DNA of 64,000 bases from Microterricola pindariensis. Lineage in GTDB: Bacteria; Actinomycetota; Actinomycetes; Actinomycetales; Microbacteriaceae. Positions 38,303 through 47,222 of the stretch are shown piece after piece. How positions within the stretch are numbered: the first letter of the stretch is position 1; every line of letters begins with the position of its first letter. The stretch covers positions 1 through 64,000 of the forward strand of contig NZ_MPZN01000005.1 in the NCBI RefSeq assembly GCF_002936985.1. The letters are read 5' to 3'. The notes under the pieces are model-generated. The model was not told the origin of the DNA. It searched no databases and was given only the letters and a program-made list of their open reading frames with translations. The position numbers and the translations under genes were made by a program.

Positions 38303-38728
38303 TCACGAGGACTCGTCGATGACCGTGCCCATCAGCTCTCCGACGAACTCGCTGATGCTGGCCGCCGGGATCTCGCAGCCGAGTCGCGAGCCCGGGTTCA
38401 CGATGATCCCGAGTCCTTCTGGCAGCCGCGTGAGCACGCTCATGCCGAGCACGGGCGCCGCGGCCGGGTGAGCCTCACGGAAGGGCAGCGCCCTGTCCTC
38501 GTGGGTGAACAGGGCGAGCAGCGTCTTCGCGCCGTCCTCCAGCAGGAAGGGGGCCGCGGGGAGGGCGCCCGCTGACGGTGGGGTGGTTCCCAGGAGGACG
38601 ACCTCGCTGGCGCTGAGCGTCCACAGCAGGGTCGCGGGGCTGACGCTCCCCTGCTGGGCTCGAGCGATCGCGCGCTCCACGGTTGTTGCCGGCCGTGCTG
38701 CAGTCATCGTTCCCTCACGCTTGCTCAT
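38303..38728 (-). CDS. SseB-like N-terminal domain protein
   Basis: 141 aa, with a central pattern FLLEDGAKTLLALFTHEDRA followed by LGMSVLTRLPEGLGIIVNPG, as in the SseB N-terminal domain family. SseB itself is linked to serine sensitivity, but the role of stand-alone domains in actinobacteria is unknown. A second ATG at 38707 would trim seven residues. It is on the same strand as the str operon, upstream of its promoter. Confidence 0.7.
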   Translation of the reverse strand: MSKREGTMTAARPATTVERAIARAQQGSVSPATLLWTLSASEVVLLGTTPPSAGALPAAPFLLEDGAKTLLALFTHEDRALPFREAHPAAAPVLGMSVLTRLPEGLGIIVNPGSRLGCEIPAASISEFVGELMGTVIDESS

Positions 38729-38827
38729 CGGCCCTTGCCCTGTCGCCGAGGCCCCCGGGCCCCGAGATCTCTCCCGACATCACGCCCGCCATCCCTCTAT
38801 CAAACAGGACTGTCGGCCGTTGGACGC

Positions 38828-39562
38828 TCAGGAAGTCGGCCAGGTCGGCGAGTCGAGTTCTCGCTCCAGGTCGGCCAAGAGCGCGACGACCTGAGGTTCG
38901 ATGTACTGCGCGATGCCTTCCGCGATGCGCGGGCGGTGCAGCACGAGTTCGGCGCAGACGCGCCGCCCCACCTGCCCGGCGAACTCGTCGGCGAGCTTCA
39001 CCTCAGCGCGAATCGCCTGCTTCTCCTCGTCGGAGAGCGGCGGAGGCACCGGCGCACTGTGCCGGGCGGAGGTGGTGGGAACCGGCTCGTCGACCGGGAA
39101 GTCGAGGGTGTTGTGATCGCGAACGTGCGCGGCGTCGGCCGCGGCTTCCGGGGGCGGACTCGCCGCGAGCTCGCCGAGGGTGAAGAGGAACGGCTGGCCG
39201 TCCTCGGGCTCCGGGTCGAGGTCGAGGCCGGCAGCCTCTGGCGCGAGCCCGGCCTCCGGCCTGTAGTGCTCTGCGCGGCGGCGCTGCTCGGCGAGGTCGA
39301 GCTCGCGCTGCAGCAGCGGCAGGTTGCGGTCGGTGTAGTCGTCGACGGCGGCGTCGATGATGAGCTTCATGCGCATCGACATGCTGTGCTGCACTGCGTG
39401 CGGAACATCGTTGGCCAGGCCCGCTGCAACGATGATGGGCGAGCCGAAGCAGCTGCGGCAGAGGCGCAGACGCGCGCGGTGGGTTCCGGGCTGCCACTTG
39501 GGCACCCAGCGCAGCCAGAGATCAACCTCGTGGCTGACGCGCGCTTCGATCGAGCCCTCCAT
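38828..39562 (-). CDS. Hypothetical protein with a CxxC and acidic central region
   Basis: A 244-aa soluble protein I do not recognise. The N-terminal part is conserved-looking (SHEVDLWLRWVPKWQPG, then LRLCRSCFGSPII with a CxxC pair), followed by a helical stretch (LPLLQRELDLAEQRRRAEHY), an acidic Pro-rich linker and a helical C-terminus rich in Glu and Ala. The ATG at 39562 is preferred to a TTG at 39610. Lies 48 bp after the following membrane protein gene on the same strand. Confidence 0.65.
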   Translation of the reverse strand: MEGSIEARVSHEVDLWLRWVPKWQPGTHRARLRLCRSCFGSPIIVAAGLANDVPHAVQHSMSMRMKLIIDAAVDDYTDRNLPLLQRELDLAEQRRRAEHYRPEAGLAPEAAGLDLDPEPEDGQPFLFTLGELAASPPPEAAADAAHVRDHNTLDFPVDEPVPTTSARHSAPVPPPLSDEEKQAIRAEVKLADEFAGQVGRRVCAELVLHRPRIAEGIAQYIEPQVVALLADLERELDSPTWPTS

Positions 39563-39610
39563 AGCTGAACGGTACCTCGTTGCCGGGGTCTCCGCGAGTA
39601 GGGCGCGCAA

Positions 39611-40162
39611 CTATTGGGGGTGCTTCTCCCAGGGCCAGCGCGGGCGCTGTCCGCCGTTGGCGCGCCAGATCAGCAGAACGAAGTAGAGCAGTGCGACAAC
39701 CCCGGCCCAGAGCGCCACCGCTGCAGCGAACGGACTCGTCAGTTGCTCGCCGAGGAACACGAATCCTGTCACCGGCTCACTGGCCGCACCGCCCGGCGCG
39801 GCAGGCGTGTCGGGAGTGGTCGCGTTCATGCTGTTCAGCCCGTAGACGAGGCCGCCGGCGAAGCCGTAGACGAGGTAGCAGAGCGCGGCGGCGAGCAGCA
39901 CGAGGCTGACCGGAACGGTGTGCATCGCGGCGCCGGCCCGGCCGACGCCCGCCCAGAGCACGAGGAGCAGGGCGATCGTCGCCGCGCCGACCATGACCGG
40001 GCCGACCAGCGGGCCGGCATCCGTCTCTGCAATCACCTCGATGTCGAGGAACAGGCTCAGCATGCCGAAGCTGGCCACGACCAGCGCCACGTAGAGTCCG
40101 AGCGCGAAGAACGCCAGGAAGAAGGCGTAGCGCCGGTACTCCTGCACCTCGAGTGGGATCAT
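39611..40162 (-). CDS. Four-helix membrane protein of unknown function
   Basis: 183 aa with four hydrophobic stretches at roughly residues 10-35 (FFLAFFALGLYVALVVASFG), 50-72, 78-104 and 145-167, and an Asn/Thr/Pro-rich outer loop between the last two. The C-terminus is basic (RPRWPWEKHPQ), so cytosolic. The start at 40162 is 29 bp after the next membrane gene, suggesting one transcript. Confidence 0.7.
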   Translation of the reverse strand: MIPLEVQEYRRYAFFLAFFALGLYVALVVASFGMLSLFLDIEVIAETDAGPLVGPVMVGAATIALLLVLWAGVGRAGAAMHTVPVSLVLLAAALCYLVYGFAGGLVYGLNSMNATTPDTPAAPGGAASEPVTGFVFLGEQLTSPFAAAVALWAGVVALLYFVLLIWRANGGQRPRWPWEKHPQ

Positions 40163-40191
40163 GGCTGGCTCCTCAGCGGGCAGCTCTGGAA

Positions 40192-41241
40192 CTACTGGCG
40201 GGTGAGGGTGGGGCCCTCTGCCAGAACGCGGTCGTACTCCTGGCGGACGGCGAGGTTGCGTGCGGTGACCTTGCGGCCGCGCGCCGCGATCCATGCGCCG
40301 AACCAGATCGGCACCTCGCGGGCGGCGATGGCGGCGACGATGGCGACGGGGTTCAGCCACTGGCCGGCGATGAACTGGCCGGCCTGGCCGGGGGTCAGCT
40401 CCCAGGCGCGCACGGTCAGCAGCGAGCCACCGATGAACGAGAAGTAGACGATGACGGCCACGGCGAAGCCGCCGAGCACATAGGCCCACCAGCCGCCGCG
40501 GTTGACGATGGCCGCGAGCAGCGCGAAGGCTCCGAAGAAGAAGAGCACGGGGATGTAGAAGACCGGGGCGCTGACGAACAGGGCGAAGCTCTCGCCGGCC
40601 TTCTCGACGCTGGGGTTCTGGCTCAGGCTGATCAGGAAGGTGCTGCCCGCGTAGAGGATTGCGAAGGCGAGGGTGGCAAGGAGACCGATCAGGATGCCGG
40701 CGCCACGGTTGCCCTTGGGCGAGGGCGGGATCGGCGCCTGGACGAAGATCGGCTGCCCGGCGGCCGCGTACTGGCCGATCGGGGCGCCGGCGTTGGGGTC
40801 GTAGTAGACGCCGGTGGCTGCAGGGGCTTCGACGGCCGTTGCTGTGGCAACCGTTGCGGCGCCGGCGGAGATGTCTGCCTCTGGGACGGTGTCAACCGCG
40901 GTCGGCTGTGCCTCGGCGTAGTCGACTTCCGTGGCCGGCGGCGCGAGCGTGATCGGGGCCTCGGGGAAGTAGGGCTGCGGAGTGGCTGCCGCAGGCGGGG
41001 CGGCGGGTTCGGCGGCCGCTGCTGCCGCGGCGGAGACAGCGGGCGGGGCCGGAATGTACTCGGGCGCCGCGGGGGCCTCGGGTGCGGCGTCGGCTGGAGC
41101 GGCGGGCTCCGCGAAGAACGCGGGCAGAGCGTCCTCGGGGATCTCGGTGGTATCGCCGCTCATCGGCTCAATCAGAGTCGGTTCGGCGGCCGTCGGTTCG
41201 GTGCCCTCGTGGTTCTCGTGCTCCGGCGTGGTGTCGCTCAT
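40192..41241 (-). CDS. Membrane protein with Ala/Pro-rich acidic N-terminal region
   Basis: 349 aa. The first 165 residues are Ala/Pro/Glu-rich and likely disordered and cytosolic; then four hydrophobic segments (for example GAGILIGLLATLAFAILYAG and YVLGGFAVAVIVYFSFIGGS) and a basic tail (ARGRKVTARNLAVRQEYDRV). No catalytic motif seen. The start at 41241 (MSDTTPEHE) is preferred to one seven codons upstream. Probably an operon with the two genes downstream. Confidence 0.65.
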   Translation of the reverse strand: MSDTTPEHENHEGTEPTAAEPTLIEPMSGDTTEIPEDALPAFFAEPAAPADAAPEAPAAPEYIPAPPAVSAAAAAAAEPAAPPAAATPQPYFPEAPITLAPPATEVDYAEAQPTAVDTVPEADISAGAATVATATAVEAPAATGVYYDPNAGAPIGQYAAAGQPIFVQAPIPPSPKGNRGAGILIGLLATLAFAILYAGSTFLISLSQNPSVEKAGESFALFVSAPVFYIPVLFFFGAFALLAAIVNRGGWWAYVLGGFAVAVIVYFSFIGGSLLTVRAWELTPGQAGQFIAGQWLNPVAIVAAIAAREVPIWFGAWIAARGRKVTARNLAVRQEYDRVLAEGPTLTRQ

Positions 41242-41552
41242 GCTGACTCTCCTCCCGCGCACGATGGCGCCCAGTTCAGCCGTAACTGTAGCAATCAGCG
41301 CTTGTCTCTGCAGCGAGCCTCGCGGGCGCCGCCCGACAAAATCGCGGCCTGAGCTGGGCGAATGTGCGCGACACTCCGCCCGCGGGCGCCGAGTTCCCGC
41401 CGGGAGATGGAGCGTGCGACCGGAGCCCGCGGCGCGGCCGTGTCGGGTTGACTCCGGGGCTTCGGGGGCTGCCCTGCTCCTTCGTCGCGGCGCGGCCCCC
41501 TCCAGCCGACGTGGGGAGAAGCGGGGTGCCCGCGCAGACGCGCATCCGCACG

Positions 41553-41585
41553 TTGGCTCGAGGGAGCGCCAGCGACCGAAGCCAA
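41553..41585. repeat. Dispersed repeat B, copy 1
   Basis: 33 bp bounded by TTGGCT and AGCCAA, which can pair; identical to copy 2 and partly present at 8428-8450. Confidence 0.9.
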
Positions 41586-41598
41586 CCGTGCCGCTCTT

Positions 41599-41707
41599 CC
41601 GCTGGTCGAGTAGGCCCGCCCGGGCCGTATCGAGACCCGGTTTCCGGCGGGAGACCGTCTCTCGTGCGAGGTCTCGATACGCTCGTTCCTCGCTACTCGA
41701 CCAGCGG
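41599..41707. repeat. 109-bp inverted repeat
   Basis: CCGCTGGTCGAGTAG (41599-41613) pairs with CTACTCGACCAGCGG (41693-41707), and CGTATCGAGACC (41626-41637) with GGTCTCGATACG (41670-41681), giving a long interrupted stem. The words are the well-known GGTCTCGATACG...CTACTCGACCA intergenic repeat of Microbacteriaceae. Confidence 0.9.
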
Positions 41708-41899
41708 GGTGAGTGGGGGCGAGACGCTCACGCTGGCTCCCGGGCTTCGGGGGCAGCGCTGCTCCTTCATCGCGGCGCGGCCCCTCCACCCGACGTGCCG
41801 GGGCTCGGCGCGCGGGGGTCCGGGGCTCGGGCGAGAGGGCGGCGCGCCGGCCGCGGTGGCGCGCAGGGCAGAAGGTGGCGCAGAGGCACCCCTTCCCCG

Positions 41900-41932
41900 T
41901 TGGCTCGAGGGAGCGCCAGCGACCGAAGCCAA
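41900..41932. repeat. Dispersed repeat B, copy 2
   Basis: Identical 33-bp copy of 41553-41585, same orientation, 347 bp apart. Confidence 0.9.
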
Positions 41933-41963
41933 GCGCGCGACGATAGGCAGGCCTGCAGAAATG

Positions 41964-41999
41964 CAGCTGGCCCCGAGACGTCGGTCTCAGGGCCAGCTG
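41964..41999 (-). terminator. Terminator of the type IV pilus operon
   Basis: CAGCTGGCCC/GGGCCAGCTG with an inner GAGAC/GTCTC stem (one mismatch) and GTCG loop, 19 bp beyond the pilO stop. Confidence 0.85.
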
Positions 42000-42017
42000 A
42001 AGGAGGTGCGGCTGGGG

Positions 42018-42854
42018 CTACTCGGGGGCGGCCTCTGCCGCGGCGGCGGCCTCCGCCTCTGCGGCTGCCGCGTCTTCCGCAGCCAGGTCAACGGGCACAT
42101 CCGATGCCTTCAGCAGCACGTAGATGTAGCCGCTCATCGTCCCCGTGTACGGCGTGATGTCAGTGATGACGGTCGCCTCGGCCTCCTCGCCTTCACCCGC
42201 CTCGATCGGGGCAAGCGACAGCCCATAGATCAGGGTCAACCGAGACGCGTTCTGCACGGCAGAGGTGAAGTCCAGCACCCGCTGGTACTCCCCCTTGGCT
42301 TCGATCGTCACCGGGATGGCGACGAAATTCGAGGGCGTGACGAGCGCGCTCTCGGCGGGCGCCATGATCGGCCGCTTGAGCGCCTTGTCGAGCGCCGCTG
42401 CCGCGTCAGCGTCCGCGGCATCGCCCGTTGCGGCGGCCGTCTTCATCTTCTCGGACAGCTCCTCCAACGCGCCCGCCGGCAACATCAGCGCGGAACCATT
42501 CACCGGGCCGGCATACGGCCGCGACTCAGCGACGGTGAGCGTGCTCACCTGCACCCCGGCGGCCACAGCCAGGGCGTCGAGCTCCGAAACGAACGCCGAG
42601 AAGCTGGCACTGTCTGGCACGGAAACGCGGACCTCGGCCAGCTCGGACTTGAAGGTGTCGATGCTCTCAAAGTCCTTCTTCAGCACCTCGAGCTCCGCCG
42701 CGAGGGCCGCATTCTGCGCCTCGACTGCTGCCCGCTCGGTGTCTGCCGCGGATGCCGCGGTCAGCTGCGGTGCGACCCCGAGGAAGTAGCCTCCGAGCAG
42801 CACCGCCGCCGCGAGGAGGGCGGCCCCGATGGTCCAAATGCGCTTGTCGTTCAT
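42018..42854 (-). CDS. Type IV pilus inner-membrane component PilO-like
   Basis: 278 aa with one N-terminal membrane helix (IGAALLAAAVLLGGYFLG), a coiled coil (about 38-75, rich in Ala/Glu), and a ferredoxin-like periplasmic-type domain (AGVQVSTLTVAESRPY, FVAIPVTIEAKGEYQRVLDF). The latter strand-helix pattern, and position after pilN, fit PilO. The Glu/Ala tail of about 20 residues is low complexity. Last gene of the pilus operon, followed by a terminator. Confidence 0.85.
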   Translation of the reverse strand: MNDKRIWTIGAALLAAAVLLGGYFLGVAPQLTAASAADTERAAVEAQNAALAAELEVLKKDFESIDTFKSELAEVRVSVPDSASFSAFVSELDALAVAAGVQVSTLTVAESRPYAGPVNGSALMLPAGALEELSEKMKTAAATGDAADADAAAALDKALKRPIMAPAESALVTPSNFVAIPVTIEAKGEYQRVLDFTSAVQNASRLTLIYGLSLAPIEAGEGEEAEATVITDITPYTGTMSGYIYVLLKASDVPVDLAAEDAAAAEAEAAAAAEAAPE

Positions 42855-43600
42855 CAGTTTCCTCCCTGCGCTGCGGCGTCACCGGAGGGCTCAGCCTCGG
42901 TGCCTGTCGGCGGGCTTTCGGCGTCCGGCGCCTCGGGCACAAAACGCGCGGACAGCGCCTCGCCGTTGACGTGGAGTGTGAGGGCCACCGTATACACACC
43001 CGTCTTGTCGTCGAAGGTGACCGAATCGGGGCTCGCTCCGGCGTATCCGGTCAGCCCCGCCAGCCCGTCGAGCCAGAGCGGAACGTTCGGCAGCGTCGGG
43101 GACACGGCCTCCATCGCAAGCGTTGCTATGCGAGGGGATTGCAACGGCGATGTCGCCTGCACGAACTCGTCCAGCGGAGAGGCCGCATTGACGGTCGCGG
43201 TCCTCAGCGTGACGCCGGCCGGGAGCGAGGCCTGCACCGACCGCAGATACTCGCGCCACTGCACCTCAGTGTAGGAACCGACCATCCGGGCATCGCTCAC
43301 GGCCTTCAGATCCTGCTGAACCCGGCGCACCTCGATGTACTGGCCTTGCTCCACCAAAAGCTCCGCCGTCGTGGCCTGCGCGTCGAGCAGTTGGAGGGTC
43401 TTGCCCACGGTGACCACGGATGCCGCGGTCACCATCAGCACGACAACGGTGACGACACCGAGCAGCCCAACGCCGAGGCGCCGTCGCAGCACCCGCGAGG
43501 CCGCGGCCGCCCGCACCTCGGGCGGGAGCAGGTCAACGCGCGGAACGCCGCCGATCTCAACACCGTCTGCGCGAACGCCGCCCTTCTTCTGAGCACTCAT
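42854..43600 (-). CDS. Type IV pilus assembly protein PilN-like
   Basis: 248 aa. The cytosolic N-terminus contains the PilM-binding motif typical of PilN, IGGVPRVDLLPPEV, followed by one membrane helix (LGVGLLGVVTVVVLMVTAAS), a coiled coil and an extracytoplasmic domain. Overlaps pilM by 4 bp and pilO by 1 bp. Confidence 0.87.
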   Translation of the reverse strand: MSAQKKGGVRADGVEIGGVPRVDLLPPEVRAAAASRVLRRRLGVGLLGVVTVVVLMVTAASVVTVGKTLQLLDAQATTAELLVEQGQYIEVRRVQQDLKAVSDARMVGSYTEVQWREYLRSVQASLPAGVTLRTATVNAASPLDEFVQATSPLQSPRIATLAMEAVSPTLPNVPLWLDGLAGLTGYAGASPDSVTFDDKTGVYTVALTLHVNGEALSARFVPEAPDAESPPTGTEAEPSGDAAAQGGN

Positions 43601-44643
43601 GCGGCCCTCCCTGCCGTGAGCCCGAGGGCGACCGCCAGGTTCGGGCGGCCCTGCCTCATGGCGTTCTCATCGAGCTTGCGTGAAATCTCCATCCCGGCCA
43701 GCGGGTCGACGGCCACGACGGGCATGCGAGTGACCTCGTTGACCGCCCGCTCGCAGCCGGGCAGCGCTGCTCCGCCGCCGGCCAGCAGAATCTGCCGCAC
43801 GGGGTTTTCTTGACGGGTGTTGTTGAAGTAGTTGATCGTGTTGCGCAGGCTCGTGAGCAGTTCGCCGGCCACCTCGTAGATCACCTCGAGGGCCTTCTGG
43901 TACTCGGGCGGGACGGCCGTGGCCGAGAGGCCGATCTGGCGCTTCACCTGTTCGGCCTGCGCGGTGTCGATCTCGAGGCGGCGGGCGAGCTCCAGCGTGA
44001 TCTGGTCGCTGCCGGTCGGGATGATGCGGATGAACTGGGGGACGCCGTCCGTGGCAATCACCACGGTCGTCGTGCTGCCGCCGATCTCGGCCAGTGCCAC
44101 GGTGCCGGCGGCATCCGGGCCCTGCAAGTACACCCGAGAGAGGGCGAATGGCAGCAGGTCGACCTCGACGGTCTTCAGGCCGGCCAACTTGGCTGCCTTG
44201 ATGTTGCCAAGCACCGCATCCTTGGCCGCTGCGACAAGAAGCCCCTGCACCTGGGGGCCGTGCTCGCCGTCGATCTCTGCCACCGGGTAGAAGTCGAGCA
44301 GGGCGTCGGCAACCGGCATCGGCAGCATGTCCTGCACCAGGTGCGGCAGCGACTCACGAATCCGTTGGCGAGAGGCTCGCGCGACCGTGAGATCACGGGC
44401 CAGCACCCGGTGGTTGCCGATGCCGATCGCGATGCTCTTGCTGCTGAATCCGCCGTTTGACCAGAGTTGCTTGAGAGCGGTGGCCACAGTATGCGGCTCC
44501 ATCACCTCGCCGCGCACGATGGCCCCATCGGGCACGGCGACCTCGGCATAGCGCTCGATCACCGGTTTGCGACTCGACCCGCCCACCTCGACCGCGCGCA
44601 CGACACCCGCCGCGAAGTCCACTCCCACTACCGTTTGTGCCAC
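43597..44643 (-). CDS. pilM: Type IV pilus assembly protein PilM
   Basis: An actin-like (FtsA-type) cytoplasmic ATP-binding protein that links PilN to the motor. VGVDFAAGVVRAVEV, the beta-strand AEIGGSTTTVVIATDG and ILLAGGGAALPGCERAVNE are the phosphate-1, phosphate-2 and adenosine motifs. 348 aa, GTG start. First of the pilM-N-O block, 51 bp after pilD. Confidence 0.93.
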   Translation of the reverse strand: MAQTVVGVDFAAGVVRAVEVGGSSRKPVIERYAEVAVPDGAIVRGEVMEPHTVATALKQLWSNGGFSSKSIAIGIGNHRVLARDLTVARASRQRIRESLPHLVQDMLPMPVADALLDFYPVAEIDGEHGPQVQGLLVAAAKDAVLGNIKAAKLAGLKTVEVDLLPFALSRVYLQGPDAAGTVALAEIGGSTTTVVIATDGVPQFIRIIPTGSDQITLELARRLEIDTAQAEQVKRQIGLSATAVPPEYQKALEVIYEVAGELLTSLRNTINYFNNTRQENPVRQILLAGGGAALPGCERAVNEVTRMPVVAVDPLAGMEISRKLDENAMRQGRPNLAVALGLTAGRAA

Positions 44644-44694
44644 GGGTGGTTCCTTTCTCTTGGTGCGAATCGCACGATGACGACGGGCATGGCG

Positions 44695-45540
44695 CTAGCT
44701 CGCCAGTCCGAACAGGCTGAGGTACCCGGCCCAGAGGTTCTCGCCGAAGAAGATGCCCAGCCACGCGGCCAGCAGCATCCACGGCCCGAACGGGATGCCG
44801 GACTTGCGCCCGGCCTTGCGCAGCACGATCAAGACGACGCCGAACAAACCACCGATGAGGAACGCGCCGAAGCCACCCACGATCAGGGCACCCCAGCCGA
44901 GATAGCCGAGATAGAGGCCGAGCACGCCGGCGAGCTTGACGTCGCCCATGCCCATTCCGCGCGGTGCGATCAGGGCGAGTACGAAGTAGAACGCGAAGAG
45001 GGCGGCTCCACCGATAGCCGCACCGAGGAGCGCCCGGTAGCCGCCTGTCAGCGCCGCGGATTCCGCCAGAAGCAGCCCTGCCACGAGATAGCTGGGCAGC
45101 ACGATGCTGTTCGGGAGCAGCTGGTGGTCGAGATCGATCAAGGCGAGCGACACCGTGATGGCGGCGAGGTAGAGAAAAGCGAGAAGGAACAGCAGACTCG
45201 ACGCGATCTCGGCGGAGCTGGCGCCGAGCTCGGCGAGCGGCGCGGCGGCGCCGCTGGCCACCCACCACCAGGTCACGACGCCGAAGAACAGCGCGGTGCC
45301 CGCTTCGACGAGGGGGTACCTGAGCGAGATCGGTGCCCGGCACGCTGCGCAACTGCCGCGCAGCAGCAACCAGGACAGCACCGGGATGTTTTGCCACGGC
45401 TTGATGCGCGCGCCACAGCGCGGGCAGGCGCTGGGCGGCGACACCACCGAGAGTTTGTGTGGCACCCTGAAGACCACCACGTTCAAGAATGAACCGATGA
45501 ATGCCCCGAACAGGCCGACGAGAATTGGCAGTGCGCCCAT
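44695..45540 (-). CDS. pilD: Type IV prepilin peptidase
   Basis: An aspartic membrane protease that cleaves prepilins after Gly and N-methylates the new terminus. The N-terminal domain (GSFLNVVVFRVP) carries the cytosolic CPRC...CAAC zinc knuckle; catalytic Asp residues sit in LIDLDHQLLPN and GMGMGDVKLAGVLG. 281 aa with about seven membrane helices. It can process the PilA-, PilV- and PilW-like prepilins encoded just upstream. Confidence 0.94.
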   Translation of the reverse strand: MGALPILVGLFGAFIGSFLNVVVFRVPHKLSVVSPPSACPRCGARIKPWQNIPVLSWLLLRGSCAACRAPISLRYPLVEAGTALFFGVVTWWWVASGAAAPLAELGASSAEIASSLLFLLAFLYLAAITVSLALIDLDHQLLPNSIVLPSYLVAGLLLAESAALTGGYRALLGAAIGGAALFAFYFVLALIAPRGMGMGDVKLAGVLGLYLGYLGWGALIVGGFGAFLIGGLFGVVLIVLRKAGRKSGIPFGPWMLLAAWLGIFFGENLWAGYLSLFGLAS

Positions 45541-47222
45541 TAATTCGCCAGGTCGCGGATCGAGAGCTGATTCGCGAGCACCGCGTAAGGTGAGGTCGGG
45601 CCGGTGATATCAGTGCCCAGGTCGAGGTCGACGCCCGGCAGCCCGACCGGCGAGAATGCCAGAGACGCATCGCCGGCGATCTTCGTCTGCCCGCCGTAGA
45701 GCTGCCCTCGCCACTTGACGCCGGCCACCAGTTCGATCATGCAGGGCGTGTAGACAAAGGCTGCAATGCGGGTGTCCAGTCTGAACCCACCCGCGATCTT
45801 GATCGGCCCCGACACCCCTGTGCAGCTTGCCACTGCCGGCGTCGGGAGGTTGTTCTCCACCTCGTCTGGGCTAATCAGCCACACGTTGACCGGCTTGGTG
45901 GCCTCAAAAGAAGCACCGCCGCCCAGGTCGAACTTGTGGGCAAAAATGGCTGTATCGGCGCCGAACGTCGCCTTCCTGGAGCCGTCGAGGACCACGCCGT
46001 TGGCGCAGCTGCGTGCGTCGATAACGACCTTGTTGGCCGCCGTGGCGGCGACAATGGTCGGAATCGAGTTCGTGTCCGCGCATGCCGCGCCGGTGATCGT
46101 GCGAACGACAAAGCCGGGCCAGTCCGAGAGCTTGTACCCGAAGTCAACCCAGTCCGGCACGAGGGGCATTGGAGGGACGTTGCTCGGCGTATTGGGCGAA
46201 CCGGTGCCCACCGTCCGCGGACCAGAAACGAATGATGTTCCCGTCACCGTTTTGGCGATGACGCTGGCTTTGATGTTGATTCCGCCGCGCGCACCCACCA
46301 CGCCCGTGTTGGTCCAGAGCGTGTCGGCCGCAGTAGCCCCGAGCACCGCTGTGCTGCCGAGGGTCACCGTCTGCTTGGCGTAGGCGCTCCGACCGATGGT
46401 TCCGTTTCCAGTCAGATTCATTGTGGTGCCCGCCCATACCGAGCCAAACACTTTGCCCGAGGTGAGACTGAATGCCTCACCGGCAACGACATCGCGATCG
46501 ATCTCAGCCCCGCCTTCGAGGCTGACGCCCTTCGAGGCCCAGACGGATCCCTTCACCTTGCAGGACCCATCGGAGCTAAACGACCCGTCGCGGAGGACGA
46601 TGTTTGCGTAGCTGGGGCTGTCACCGGAGCAGATGAAGTTGCCGAGGCGCACGTGCACACTCGCCACGTTTCCGGACGACGTGGTGACGGAACCCGACCC
46701 CCCTGTCGTGACAGCCTGGTAGGCGTACACAGCCGCCCCATTAGCGGGGACGCCGGTCGATGGCATCGTCACCGAGTGGATGGACTCGACGGTGCGCGCG
46801 TCGCCGCGGGTGTTGCCATTGACGCCCTTCGCCGCGGCAAAGCCGGTAGAGACGATCCGCACCATCTGCGCGCTGGCGGTTGGGCAGCCGTTGGTCCACA
46901 CCGCTGCGGCCGGGTCGACGCCGACGCTCCAGGACATCTGGGCCGTGTAACTCGGATTGCCGGTCGATGTATAAACACCGGTCACGCAGGGTTCCGTCTG
47001 AACGCGCGCGAGCACAACGTCGACGCCCGACTCGGCGGCCGCCACCGATTGCACGTCGGCCCTCGTCGCGCTGGTGTAGCCGAGCGAGTTCAGGGTGGCG
47101 CCCGTGATGACCGTTGCGACGATCAATGAGATTGCCATGACGCCAATCACGGCCATCAAAGCGCTTCCTCGCTCATCCGCGACACGCCCCCGCATTGCAC
47201 GATTGTTCAGCTTCAGAAACAT
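45540..47222 (-). CDS. PilX-like pilus protein with bactofilin-like repeat domain
   Basis: 560 aa. The N-terminus has a short leader ending in RG, then SALMAVIGVMAISLIVATVI, a pilin-type helix without Glu5, as in PilX. Residues of roughly 210-340 form short G-x-V/I repeats (GSVWASKGVSLEGGAEI, DVVAGEAFSLTSGKVFGSV), like a bactofilin or hexapeptide beta-helix. A C-terminal globular part with several Cys follows. Much larger than PilX (about 180 aa); may be a tip or adhesive minor pilin. An ATG nine codons in is an alternative start; the first has a good GGAGAG site. Confidence 0.75.
   Translation of the reverse strand: MFLKLNNRAMRGRVADERGSALMAVIGVMAISLIVATVITGATLNSLGYTSATRADVQSVAAAESGVDVVLARVQTEPCVTGVYTSTGNPSYTAQMSWSVGVDPAAAVWTNGCPTASAQMVRIVSTGFAAAKGVNGNTRGDARTVESIHSVTMPSTGVPANGAAVYAYQAVTTGGSGSVTTSSGNVASVHVRLGNFICSGDSPSYANIVLRDGSFSSDGSCKVKGSVWASKGVSLEGGAEIDRDVVAGEAFSLTSGKVFGSVWAGTTMNLTGNGTIGRSAYAKQTVTLGSTAVLGATAADTLWTNTGVVGARGGINIKASVIAKTVTGTSFVSGPRTVGTGSPNTPSNVPPMPLVPDWVDFGYKLSDWPGFVVRTITGAACADTNSIPTIVAATAANKVVIDARSCANGVVLDGSRKATFGADTAIFAHKFDLGGGASFEATKPVNVWLISPDEVENNLPTPAVASCTGVSGPIKIAGGFRLDTRIAAFVYTPCMIELVAGVKWRGQLYGGQTKIAGDASLAFSPVGLPGVDLDLGTDITGPTSPYAVLANQLSIRDLAN

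Larger units (their letters stand above)
41242..41963. repeat. Non-coding spacer made of duplicated repeat modules
   Basis: 722 bp before the pilO terminator. Two modules recur in the order A-B, inverted pair, A-B. A is about 58-60 bp starting GGGCTTCGGGGGC (41456-41515 and 41741-41798); B is an identical 33-bp word at 41553-41585 and 41900-41932. The frames here show no coding sense. Confidence 0.8.
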
